A stretch of 56,456 nt of DNA from a virus: positions 1 to 56,456 of the IMG/VR virus record IMGVR_UViG_3300048839_001000, one strand, 5' to 3'. Below, one piece after another: positions 48,912 to 55,920 of this stretch. The notes under the pieces were generated by a model. The model had not been told where the DNA came from. It ran no database searches and was given only the letters and a program-made list of their open reading frames with translations. How positions within the stretch are numbered: position 1 is the stretch's first letter; each line of letters starts with the position of its first letter. The position numbers and the translations under genes are program-made.

Positions 48912-48950
48912 GTTTGCTCCTTCATGTTTGCTCCTTCATGTTTGCTCCTT
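48909..48950 (-). repeat. Triplicated 14-base start module (SD plus ATG)
   Basis: On the minus strand AAGGAGCAAACATG occurs three times in tandem (48950-48937, 48936-48923, 48922-48909). Each copy has a Shine-Dalgarno site and an ATG. The last ATG begins the zinc protein. The first two ATGs each open a five-codon frame MKEQT that stops with a TGA overlapping the next ATG. The upstream glycosyltransferase also ends in KEQT, so the first copy is its own 3' end. Confidence 0.88.
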
Positions 48951-49526
48951 CAGGTAGTTGTAGTAGCACAGAGGTTCGTTCACGAATGTGAAGTCATCCA
49001 TGTGCCTGTTGTGAATCTGCTGTATGAAGTATCCATCGCCACCGCGCATTGTGTTGTGGTGCTTCACGTAATCTATCCATCGTACGCTTCCGATGGCTTC
49101 TCTCTTCACCGCGAACTGCGCGGTGTCAACAATCAAAGGTTTTAAATTCTCCGGTGATGCTCTCAATCGAAGGTCACCGTTCTTCCACACTTGGTCGACA
49201 ACAAGAGCGCAGCCACTCACGTTGCTCAACCTAGCGAGGAAGTCACGGTGTATGATGTTGTCGTCATCAACTCTATACACCCACCCATCTTTGATGCGCT
49301 CTAACGCAACATCGGTTTGTTTATCCCCCCATGGCTTTCCACGGACAGATCCTGTTTCAACGCGCAGTTTATTGAAGCGCGCCTGCACGTCGAAGAGCAC
49401 TCTGTCAGCATCAAAGATGATCCACCACGTGATGTTATCCGTGGGCATCCGTTGCGCGAGAATGCTACCGTACACCGCATCGAGGTGATACGGCCGTGAG
49501 CATGGGGTTATCAGGTGGTAGTTCAT
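48936..49526 (-). CDS. Glycosyltransferase family 2-like protein, 196 aa
   Basis: HLITPCSRPYHLDAVYGSIL at the start, WWIIFDADRVLFDVQARFNK, then GWVYRVDDDNIIHRDFLARL near residue 84, where DDD is the metal/donor motif of GT2-type enzymes. TAQFAVKREAIGSVRW and HHNTMRGGDGYFIQQI complete a short GT-A domain. It starts at 49526 just after the previous stop; the ribosome binding site is weak (GGGAC). Acceptor unknown. Confidence 0.78.
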   Translation of the reverse strand: MNYHLITPCSRPYHLDAVYGSILAQRMPTDNITWWIIFDADRVLFDVQARFNKLRVETGSVRGKPWGDKQTDVALERIKDGWVYRVDDDNIIHRDFLARLSNVSGCALVVDQVWKNGDLRLRASPENLKPLIVDTAQFAVKREAIGSVRWIDYVKHHNTMRGGDGYFIQQIHNRHMDDFTFVNEPLCYYNYLKEQT

Positions 49527-49527
49527 C

Positions 49528-49827
49528 TCAGCGCTTTGTCCCTACGACTCGCGTGATCCGCTCACCATTTACGACGAGGAACAGTCCACGCCGGTTCGAC
49601 CTCATGAGAGTGAGATTGACCGGATGGTCTTTACGAAGTGCGAGATGATGCGTGCCTCGCATCTCATACACTAACGTCTTGCGACGCCTGATGCTCTCGG
49701 CGCACGCCGCGCGCGTCTGACTCTGGAGCGTCTCCACTCGCGCCTGCTCTACCTCGAGCTGTATCTCTCGGCATCCGGTGCGCGTGCTGATTCTCCTGCC
49801 CCACACATCCTCGTTCGTGTTCATCAT
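49528..49827 (-). CDS. Hypothetical basic protein, 99 aa
   Basis: A small charged protein with a helical middle (REIQLEVEQARVETLQSQTR) and a basic beta-like C-terminus (VNLTLMRSNRRGLFLVVNGE). The ATG overlaps the preceding TGA (AATGATG); the second ATG, at 49824, is better spaced from GAGGAGG. Function unknown. Confidence 0.68.
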   Translation of the reverse strand: MMNTNEDVWGRRISTRTGCREIQLEVEQARVETLQSQTRAACAESIRRRKTLVYEMRGTHHLALRKDHPVNLTLMRSNRRGLFLVVNGERITRVVGTKR

Positions 49828-50018
49828 TCCTCCTCTTTCGTTATCTTTGGATTGATGACAATGCGTAGTGTTACTTTTCCATTGTCATCTCCGTCAAGAG
49901 TTAGCTCGGCATCTTCGAATGCCCGCTTTAAGTCGCTCCACTCGTACAACATTGAATCCGCATCACCGTCTTTAGATGTCGGAGTCACTTCGACGTAGAC
50001 TCTATGTTCGTCGCTCAT
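49824..50018 (-). CDS. Small acidic protein, 64 aa
   Basis: Mostly beta with an acidic middle (YVEVTPTSKDGDADSMLYEW, AFEDAELTLDGDDNGKV). The start at 50018 overlaps the stop of the glycosyltransferase (ATGA); a longer frame would overlap that gene further and is not needed. No family recognised. Confidence 0.65.
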   Translation of the reverse strand: MSDEHRVYVEVTPTSKDGDADSMLYEWSDLKRAFEDAELTLDGDDNGKVTLRIVINPKITKEEE

Positions 50019-50725
50019 GACTTGGCATCTCCCAAGAACCAGCACTTACTGGCGATCATCCTCTGAAGCTTCTGCGATGACGACGTCACCGCGTTGAAGT
50101 GCGTGATGTATCTGTCCTCTGACCTGCAGCACCAATCTTCTTTGACCGGAGCGAACTTTCCATCGGGGAAAAGGTTCGTCGGCAGTCCAAACCACTTCAC
50201 CTTCTCGGTAACGAGCCGCGCGTTGATCAGCTCCTCTTGATTGTGCCATCGATCAAACTCGTCACGCGACGGTTTGAAGAGTCGCCGGCACGCGTCAGTT
50301 GGGAACGCATAGTAGAAGCCATCGCACATGATGGTGAATCCAGGAAACACCGCTTGCTGTGCGATCAGGTCAACCCCGGCGACGTTGAACCACGGCGTCG
50401 GGTCGCGATGGAAGATCACGTCAACATCGCTAAAGAGCACCGGCTCGTCGTGCTGTAGCAGGTGCGTCATCAGCTCCATCTTCGTCCACACGAATGTCTT
50501 CCACTGTCTTGACCCGTACGGTAAAGCTGCTTCGTCCATGGATGCCACACCAGGCACTCTTTTCGCACGACTGTAAGGAGCGTACGGTACCATCGCCGCC
50601 ACTGCGGTGTCATCAGTACAGTACACCGTCAAGTCTTCGGTGTCAATACCCGCCTTCTTCAGACTAAGAAGCCAGTTACGCGCGTACCCGACGTACGCCG
50701 CGTTGATCAAGGTTGCGATGCGCAT
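50015..50725 (-). CDS. Glycosyltransferase (GT77-like nucleotide-diphospho-sugar transferase), 236 aa
   Basis: IATLINAAYVGYARNWLLSL at the start, AGIDTEDLTVYCTDDTAVAA, then FVWTKMELMTHLLQHDEPVL followed by FSDVDVIFHRDPTPW near residue 100. The DVD motif, followed by a short loop and RDP, is the pattern of GT77-like nucleotide-diphospho-sugar transferases. TIMCDGFYYAFPTDACRRLF and the C-terminal WCCRSEDRYITHFNAV fit the rest of the fold. AAGGAGG supports the start. Confidence 0.78.
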   Translation of the reverse strand: MRIATLINAAYVGYARNWLLSLKKAGIDTEDLTVYCTDDTAVAAMVPYAPYSRAKRVPGVASMDEAALPYGSRQWKTFVWTKMELMTHLLQHDEPVLFSDVDVIFHRDPTPWFNVAGVDLIAQQAVFPGFTIMCDGFYYAFPTDACRRLFKPSRDEFDRWHNQEELINARLVTEKVKWFGLPTNLFPDGKFAPVKEDWCCRSEDRYITHFNAVTSSSQKLQRMIASKCWFLGDAKS

Positions 50726-51090
50726 GGTGCCTCCTTACGTTCCTCACCAGTCATCGGGTCGTAGCGCATCAGGCCGCCACGCTCCATCCACTTCTCCGCG
50801 CGTCCCTTATCTCTTCCATCCCAGCAATGGATTGGACACTCGTTGTAGATGTATGTCACGATCTCGCGGAGGTGTGCGGAATTGTTCTCATCTGCGCGCT
50901 CCATTGCTTCGAGAAGATCGTTCCGCAAGACTGCGGACAAGAAGCCACCGACGTCAGTGCCAGTGAGCACCCACCGATCGATGCCCTCCAGGATCTCATC
51001 CCTGATGGTATGCTTCACGTAGTCAGGCCACTTCGCCCTACGTTCAGCCATCCTCGCCTGAAACTCTGCTGCAAATCTCTCGCTCGCCAT
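50707..51090 (-). CDS. Conserved hypothetical phage protein, 127 aa
   Basis: GIDRWVLTGTDVGGFLSAVL, RNDLLEAMERADENN and IVTYIYNECPIHCWDGRDK match a widespread phage family of unknown function, often found beside DNA-metabolism or accessory genes. It overlaps the next gene by 19 bases. The ribosome binding site (AGAGGAG) is good. Confidence 0.78.
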   Translation of the reverse strand: MASERFAAEFQARMAERRAKWPDYVKHTIRDEILEGIDRWVLTGTDVGGFLSAVLRNDLLEAMERADENNSAHLREIVTYIYNECPIHCWDGRDKGRAEKWMERGGLMRYDPMTGEERKEAPCASQP

Positions 51091-51115
51091 CTCCTATCTC
51101 CTCTCTTATGCTTAC

Positions 51116-51385
51116 CTATTCGACGTCGATGTCATCATCGTCGTCTTCATCGTCAGTGTCATCGCCCACTTCTTCGTCGTCCTCTTCCTCGAGGCAATCG
51201 TCATCGTCACCTTCGCCTTCGTCATCTTCCTCGAAGTCCTCGTCATCACCAAGGTCGGGGTTTGGCTCGTTTTCGTCGTCCGCTGGCGTCGGTTCTTCTG
51301 GCGGATTCTCTTCGCCGAGCAGAAACCTTTCCATCTTTGTGTTTACGCACACGTGCGTTAGTACCGCAGTCTCCTCCACGCTCAT
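51116..51385 (-). CDS. Extremely acidic protein, 89 aa
   Basis: After a short N-terminal part (SVEETAVLTHVCVNTKMERF), nearly all of the remaining residues are Asp, Glu or Pro, ending DDDDDIDVE. The charge is strongly negative, as in DNA-mimic or histone-like inhibitor proteins of phages, a speculative parallel. AAGGAGGAG supports the ATG. Its 5' 140 bases overlap the 3' end of the next gene to the right in a different frame. Confidence 0.68.
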   Translation of the reverse strand: MSVEETAVLTHVCVNTKMERFLLGEENPPEEPTPADDENEPNPDLGDDEDFEEDDEGEGDDDDCLEEEDDEEVGDDTDDEDDDDDIDVE

Positions 51386-51899
51386 CTCTCTCCTCCTTTT
51401 CCAGGTATCCTTTGCCCTCGATCACATCGAGGATCTTTTTACCGTATGAATCTCTGAACACGTCTTCCTTGGTGACTACGATGGTGTAACGTGACAAATC
51501 GCGCCCAGCATCGTGCAGTGTGTCGCCGTTCTTCATGGCGTCTTCATTCTCCGCAACGAAGATGCACACGTCCACCATCGGCGACGATCCCCACACGCCG
51601 GTAAGCGACACCAAGCGTGGATCCATTGTCTCTGCTGCGTCCGCGAGCGCGTACGCCGGCAGCAAGTCGACAAAGAATACATGATCACTTGCACTTGCAT
51701 TCTGTGCAATCGCCGCGTCACGCACCAACACGTCTCGGAGCGCGTTAACTGCACGGTCAGTTGTGTTCATGGTCGACACGCCAGCGTATCGGCTGACCAG
51801 ATCGGAACTCTTGACGCCACGCGTGTGCATTTCATCGCGAAGCTTTCGCTCCGCTACATTACGCCACCCATCATTCCATCCAATCACTGCTAGAAGCAC
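51246..51899 (-). CDS. Hypothetical protein with a basic tail overlapping the acidic gene, 217 aa
   Basis: The first ~165 residues look like a real, globular domain: VIGWNDGWRNVAERKLRDEM, HVFFVDLLPAYALADAAETM, MVDVCIFVAENEDAMKNG and YTIVVTKEDVFRDSYGKK. This may be a nucleotide-binding or P-loop-derived fold, but no Walker motif is seen. The last ~46 codons are very basic (VRKHKDGKVSARRRESARRT) because they read the acidic gene in another frame. The start is a GTG at 51899 with AGGAGA. Confidence 0.65.
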   Translation of the reverse strand: MLLAVIGWNDGWRNVAERKLRDEMHTRGVKSSDLVSRYAGVSTMNTTDRAVNALRDVLVRDAAIAQNASASDHVFFVDLLPAYALADAAETMDPRLVSLTGVWGSSPMVDVCIFVAENEDAMKNGDTLHDAGRDLSRYTIVVTKEDVFRDSYGKKILDVIEGKGYLEKEERDERGGDCGTNARVRKHKDGKVSARRRESARRTDASGRRKRAKPRPW

Positions 51900-52141
51900 G
51901 TGCGTCTCCTACTCATTGCCTTGAGTACGTTCGCGGAGAGCGTCTCGACGCGCAGCGCACTCTGTCTCATTTGCTCCACGTGATCCTTGATCGCGCGCGA
52001 GTCGAAGCCATCCATCGCTTCTACCAGCATGTTTAGTTCCGCCATGACGCCGGCAATTTCGTCGTGCGTTGCCTTCTTGGCCTCGACGAGTTCCTTGTCC
52101 GCGGCCTCTTTGCGAAGCTTAAGTTCTTCGACGACTGTCAT
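51890..52141 (-). CDS. Small coiled-coil protein, 83 aa
   Basis: Almost fully helical (VVEELKLRKEAADKELVEAK, NMLVEAMDGFDSRAIKDHVE). The start at 52141 follows AAGGAG; a longer frame has no site. Overlaps the next gene by ten bases. Function unknown. Confidence 0.68.
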   Translation of the reverse strand: MTVVEELKLRKEAADKELVEAKKATHDEIAGVMAELNMLVEAMDGFDSRAIKDHVEQMRQSALRVETLSANVLKAMSRRRTCF

Positions 52142-52158
52142 CTCTCGCTCCTTTTCAT

Positions 52159-52368
52159 TCATCGACGGTTTCCCCCCATCATCTCTTTCCAACACACAGA
52201 ACACCCACCGCTTATCAGCAGCTCACGTTCCTCTGGTTTGAGTTCTGGGAGTGCCTCATGTGCCGCCATTCCTCCTTTGAAATTCATGAAGCCAGTCAAC
52301 GACACAGTCATCTTGAATGACTTCCCACAAAACCTACAGCCAACTGTTATGTCAACGGCCTTGTCCAT
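52159..52368 (-). CDS. Small zinc-binding protein, 69 aa
   Basis: CRFCGKSF near the N-terminus and CSVCWKEM near the C-terminus are a four-Cys zinc ribbon; the middle is a helical region with PEERELL. AGAGAGGAG supports the ATG. Short phage proteins of this kind are often host-takeover factors, but no role can be stated. Confidence 0.75.
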   Translation of the reverse strand: MDKAVDITVGCRFCGKSFKMTVSLTGFMNFKGGMAAHEALPELKPEERELLISGGCSVCWKEMMGGNRR

Positions 52369-52382
52369 CGTTCTTCTCCTCT

Positions 52383-52475
52383 CTAATCTCTATCTCGTCG
52401 CTTTAGTCCGATGATCAATCCAATCGCCAATCCTCCTATGAACGACAAGATGACGGCGACATCCACGATGGTCAC
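52383..52475 (-). CDS. Very small membrane protein, 30 aa
   Basis: The start is a GTG at 52475 with GAGAGGAGG just upstream; a longer frame has no site. The peptide is a single transmembrane helix (VDVAVILSFIGGLAIGLIIG) with a short basic tail (LKRRDRD), the N-terminus probably outside the cytoplasm. Small size and topology permit a holin-like or regulatory role. Confidence 0.62.
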   Translation of the reverse strand: MTIVDVAVILSFIGGLAIGLIIGLKRRDRD

Positions 52476-52506
52476 TGTGGTCCTCCTCTCTTCTCTGTGG
52501 CAGGCA

Positions 52507-52594
52507 CGCGGCGATGATTCGTCGGTATTGCCCCACTGGGCTTCGCTCTCGCCTCGTGACGTTATCACGTCAGCACCAAACCCTCATCGCCGCG
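52507..52594 (-). ncRNA. Candidate structured RNA element, 88 bases
   Basis: An 11-base closing helix (CGCGGCGATGA with TCATCGCCGCG) encloses, in the RNA, a perfect hairpin TGACGT-GATA-ACGTCA and a second, GCCC-AGTG-GGGC, giving a three-way-junction-like shape. It spans the stop codon of the deoxyribosyltransferase-like gene and lies before the 30-aa membrane protein. Its role (leader, processing site or small RNA) is unknown. Confidence 0.45.
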
Positions 52595-53042
52595 GCCTGC
52601 CGAATGGAGGTCCACCTTTGCCCTTGCTCATCTCATGGCGCACACGCGCTGCCATGAGTCCAAACATGAACTCATCGAATGTTTTGCAGTACTTCACGCA
52701 CGGTAAGTATTGGAATGGCATCACCGGTTTGCCAATGAGAATGATCAGTTTGCGCAGTCCAACTGCGAAGCCCATTTCGTAGTGCATGCCACCGAGCGTC
52801 GACGGTGACTCAGAGAACTGCACGAACCAGTCAGCTTCGAGGATCTCCGTGAGACACTTCTTCGCGACGCTACGCGCACTCTCCGCGTCACCTGGCTTCC
52901 AATCGTGTGCACCATCGTCGTGCCACGTCGATGTCACCCTGATTTGGTGCAGACTCAACTTATCAGCGAACTGTTTCACAGCCGCCTTGTCGGTCATCGA
53001 CGATGAGATGTACACCGAGATGTCGGACAGTCTGTTGTTCAT
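52584..53042 (-). CDS. Nucleoside 2-deoxyribosyltransferase-like protein, 152 aa
   Basis: The N-terminus (SVYISSSMTDKAAVKQFADK) and the pattern of a hydrophobic strand, HQIRVTSTWHDDG, CLTEILEADWFVQFSESPST and GGMHYEMGFAVGLRKLIILI match the nucleoside deoxyribosyltransferase family; HYEMG holds the conserved E-x-G. Such proteins salvage or exchange nucleobases, or act in sugar-nucleotide signalling. The TGA lies inside the structured element at 52507, and the ATG overlaps the ligase stop (ATGA). Confidence 0.76.
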   Translation of the reverse strand: MNNRLSDISVYISSSMTDKAAVKQFADKLSLHQIRVTSTWHDDGAHDWKPGDAESARSVAKKCLTEILEADWFVQFSESPSTLGGMHYEMGFAVGLRKLIILIGKPVMPFQYLPCVKYCKTFDEFMFGLMAARVRHEMSKGKGGPPFGRPRR

Positions 53043-53944
53043 CGCTTACTCTCCAATTGATCAACGGTGCATTCCGTTGGATTCTTGTCTTCGCGCCATC
53101 TGATGAAGCGAGGGTGGTGTAGCCGACCTTTCGAGCAGACACCGTTAGCCTCCACTTCACAAACACGACCGATGAGTTCGTCTCGGTGCTCCGTCATCCA
53201 TTTGCGTTCCACCTCGGTCATGCCACTCACCGAGGCGACCTCGACTACGTGATGACTAGGATCTTCTTGGTAAGGTGCTATCATCCCAACTCGTAGCGCA
53301 CCGACGTCGCCGTAGAACATGCCGGTGCCATCCTTGGTGCCCATCACAATGCAGTCGTACGTGTGGGACACTTTGAGCTTCCACCATCGCAGTTCTTTGG
53401 TGTCGAGTTCCTTCAGTACGAAGCCTTCGAGTCGAGCGAACTTTGCAGCTTCAAGTAACGCTGCGAAAGTAGTATCGGGTGGGAGAGACTTACCATGCAC
53501 GTGTTCTTCCAATTTCAAATCGCGAGTCAACGTGCGAGGCACCAAGATGTTCCTATGCATTAACTCATCTCGGTGACCATGTACAGTGAGTTCGCGTCCC
53601 ACCATTCGATACGCAGTGAAGCGCAGCCGCCGACACAGTTCACCAGTCCAATCTGTTTCGCGCCCATTGACTAACGCACTCTTAACGTCGCTCGATGTAC
53701 CATTCTCGACGTGCAGTTCTCCGTGGATTGCGTCAACGCAGGCGACATCCTTAACCCACGGTGGCATGTCATCCCACTTGTTCTCACGATGGCCTGTCAC
53801 GTCACTGATGCGCCGACCGTACGCATTGTCACGCCAAATGATCATCGATTCGCCATCGAGTTTTTCTTCGGCGACGTAATGCTGCTTCGGCATCTTGTCG
53901 TCGGCCTTCTTCAATTTCGGAAAGAGCAGTTCATCAGGATGCAT
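53039..53944 (-). CDS. ATP-dependent DNA ligase, 301 aa
   Basis: The nucleotidyltransferase core is intact: catalytic Lys28 in EEKLDGES (motif I), HGELHVENG (motif III region), LEGFVLKELD (motif IV) and RWWKLKVSHTYD (motif V). An OB-like C-terminal domain follows (CIVMGTKDGTGMFYGDVGAL to the end). The length is that of a small phage ligase. The start at 53944 has GGAGG six bases upstream and lies inside the end of the previous gene. It seals nicks in replication, repair or recombination. Confidence 0.92.
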   Translation of the reverse strand: MHPDELLFPKLKKADDKMPKQHYVAEEKLDGESMIIWRDNAYGRRISDVTGHRENKWDDMPPWVKDVACVDAIHGELHVENGTSSDVKSALVNGRETDWTGELCRRLRFTAYRMVGRELTVHGHRDELMHRNILVPRTLTRDLKLEEHVHGKSLPPDTTFAALLEAAKFARLEGFVLKELDTKELRWWKLKVSHTYDCIVMGTKDGTGMFYGDVGALRVGMIAPYQEDPSHHVVEVASVSGMTEVERKWMTEHRDELIGRVCEVEANGVCSKGRLHHPRFIRWREDKNPTECTVDQLESKR

Positions 53945-54278
53945 ACGCCACCTCCACATTCATGCAGTCGTAATGCTCCTGCATCGCTGTTCGGAACGCC
54001 TCCTTGGTTCTACCCGATGCATCCTGCATCACGTAAAGCTCTGCCACCTTCTCGTAAAGCTTCGTGGACTCCTCGCGTCGTCCATGTTGGTCTGGCGTCA
54101 GGTTGCCGGCGACCACTTGCGCCGCGTGCCAGATGCATCCATCCTGAAAGAAGAAATGCGCGATGTCCCAGCGCATGCTCTCCAAGTCATCCTTCACCAA
54201 GGAAGGTGGACAATCCAGAAGGCGCGCCAACCAGGCGCACACGTCTTTTGGATTGTTCAAATCAAGTCCCGCTGCCAT
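53934..54278 (-). CDS. Hypothetical protein, 114 aa
   Basis: A soluble, mostly helical protein (NPKDVCAWLARLLDCPPSLV, FFFQDGCIWHAAQVVAGNL) with a charged centre (RREESTKLYEKVAEL). AGAGGAG supports the ATG. Its last codons overlap the ligase start by 11 bases. Unknown function. Confidence 0.7.
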   Translation of the reverse strand: MAAGLDLNNPKDVCAWLARLLDCPPSLVKDDLESMRWDIAHFFFQDGCIWHAAQVVAGNLTPDQHGRREESTKLYEKVAELYVMQDASGRTKEAFRTAMQEHYDCMNVEVAYAS

Positions 54279-54290
54279 TGTGTCTCCTCT

Positions 54291-54749
54291 CTACTCTCTT
54301 GTGTACGCCAAGTGCTTCACGGGACCTTCGCCCATGAGCATCGCGGCGATCAATCTCGATGTCTCTGCCTTACTGTTGGAAGGCACGAACCACTCCGCTG
54401 GAAAGTCACACGCCACCATGCTGTCGCTGAGTGAGCGAATGAACTTCGGCCATGGTCCACACACCGTGAACACGCCGGCGGCACGCTCTGTGCCGAAAGC
54501 GACCGTGGCGCCCGTACGTGAGAGAGCCATCGACCGTAGCACGCTCTCCTGTCCCGGTGTCAAAGCACTGACGCATGAGAGGAGCGATGCAGCGACCTTC
54601 AACTCAAACGTCATGATCGGTCTGTTCGCTGCCCAGTAGATGTAGTCGGGTAGCCCGCGCTGCATGGCGTCATTGTGGAGCTTGAACACCGTGGCTCCAC
54701 GCATGCGGAGATCCTTCGCCACCATCGACCCTAATTCATTCTCTTTCAT
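54291..54749 (-). CDS. VRR-NUC-type nuclease, 152 aa
   Basis: FKLHNDAMQRGLPDYIYWAA near residue 25-40 and MTFELKVAASLLSCVSALTP near 46 give the PD-(D/E)xK core of the VRR-NUC family (Asp in PDY, Glu and Lys in ELK). The family includes phage Holliday-junction-resolvase-like and recombination nucleases. ALTPGQESVLRSMALSRTGA continues the fold. The ATG overlaps the 3' end of the methyltransferase gene; a ribosome binding site is poor. Confidence 0.82.
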   Translation of the reverse strand: MKENELGSMVAKDLRMRGATVFKLHNDAMQRGLPDYIYWAANRPIMTFELKVAASLLSCVSALTPGQESVLRSMALSRTGATVAFGTERAAGVFTVCGPWPKFIRSLSDSMVACDFPAEWFVPSNSKAETSRLIAAMLMGEGPVKHLAYTRE

Positions 54750-55920
54750 CGTCGCGGTCCCAATTGTTTTGTGGTTTGATGAAGCGATTGCTCACGTTCA
54801 CCTTGAACTCTCTGTCACCAATCTCCTCACCAATCATGTCGCCAGGCTGCCCGTTCAACGCTCGAGCCACCCACTTAGCGCACCATTTGCCGCAGTGCGT
54901 GGTGACTCCTTTGCCGAGCCATGCCGGCCCAGTCTTGTGGTCCGGCGCCATCTTCAGGCTCCACTCTTTTGGGTAGCCCATCAATGTCGCAAGCTCCCTG
55001 TACGTCATGCAGCGCGGTTTGGTGGGATGAATCTGCTGACCGAGTGATCCACCAGAGATGACTGGCCACAAACCGTTGCGCCGAACTCGCTCCACCGAAT
55101 GGAAGCCATCGTGCGCCGCGTCCACAGAGCAGGCAATGCATGCATGTGCCGGCCATCCAATCGCTTCGAAATCCTTCAGCGTGTAGCCGGCATCCTGTGC
55201 TCGGTCGATGGCTACGCCGATCTTCTCACCTTCTTCAAGGCGAGCGATCTCGAGAAGCTTGCGCACGCGGACGTGGTGGTCATCCTCAACATCGTGATGG
55301 CTATCACCATGACCGACGTCGTCCCAGGTCTCCTTGGCGTTCTCCAAGTGCTCGATGTGACTCCATCCAGTCTTGCACCGAGTCCACTCAAGCTGTTCCA
55401 CGCCGAACGGCACCCGTGACATCACTAAGAAGTAGCGGCGACGGAGTTGGGTGCCGCCCAGCGCGGCACAACTATGAAGCAGGTGGGTGATGGTGTACTT
55501 CTCACCGGTAATTGCCTCGAGTGATTCGCGCAGACTCACCATGAGCGGACGGCCCTTCGAGAACGCTTGCTGGACTGACTCCATCACGGTGATTATCGGT
55601 TTGCACTTAGCCGCGAACATCGTGAAGTCACGCATGCACTGATTGATCGGCGCGTCGATGCCCCTATTCTTGCCCGTGTTCAATGAAGAGAAGCCACTGC
55701 ACGGTGGATTGCCAGCGACAACGTCCACGCGTTTCGGTGTCCACAATGTTGGGTCAGTCATCTCTGTTTCCCAACCATCGCCTAACACGTGACGATTGCC
55801 TTCGCACGCTGGTACCCCGAAGCCGCCGGTATGCTCTCGCTTACCGACGAGTTCAAAGCCTTCTGAGACAAAGGAGTACGTTAATCCTCCGGCGAAACAT
55901 TGGCAATCCACAAACTTCAT
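54736..55920 (-). CDS. DNA cytosine-C5 methyltransferase, 394 aa
   Basis: C5-methyltransferase motifs are in order: FVDCQCFAGGLTYSFVSEGF (motif I), GNPPCSGFSSLN (motif IV with the catalytic Cys, near residue 80), IITVMESVQQAFSKG (motif VI, ESV rather than ENV), GGTQLRRRYFLVMSR (motif VIII), and HPTKPRCMTYRELATLMGYP (motif IX-X) with GKGVTTHCGKWCAKW. Modification of its own DNA is likely, against restriction. It is odd that this enzyme shares a genome with an enzyme set for modified dCMP, since modified cytosines would not be its substrate. Start at 55920 has GGGAG and overlaps the previous TGA. Confidence 0.88.
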   Translation of the reverse strand: MKFVDCQCFAGGLTYSFVSEGFELVGKREHTGGFGVPACEGNRHVLGDGWETEMTDPTLWTPKRVDVVAGNPPCSGFSSLNTGKNRGIDAPINQCMRDFTMFAAKCKPIITVMESVQQAFSKGRPLMVSLRESLEAITGEKYTITHLLHSCAALGGTQLRRRYFLVMSRVPFGVEQLEWTRCKTGWSHIEHLENAKETWDDVGHGDSHHDVEDDHHVRVRKLLEIARLEEGEKIGVAIDRAQDAGYTLKDFEAIGWPAHACIACSVDAAHDGFHSVERVRRNGLWPVISGGSLGQQIHPTKPRCMTYRELATLMGYPKEWSLKMAPDHKTGPAWLGKGVTTHCGKWCAKWVARALNGQPGDMIGEEIGDREFKVNVSNRFIKPQNNWDRDDERE

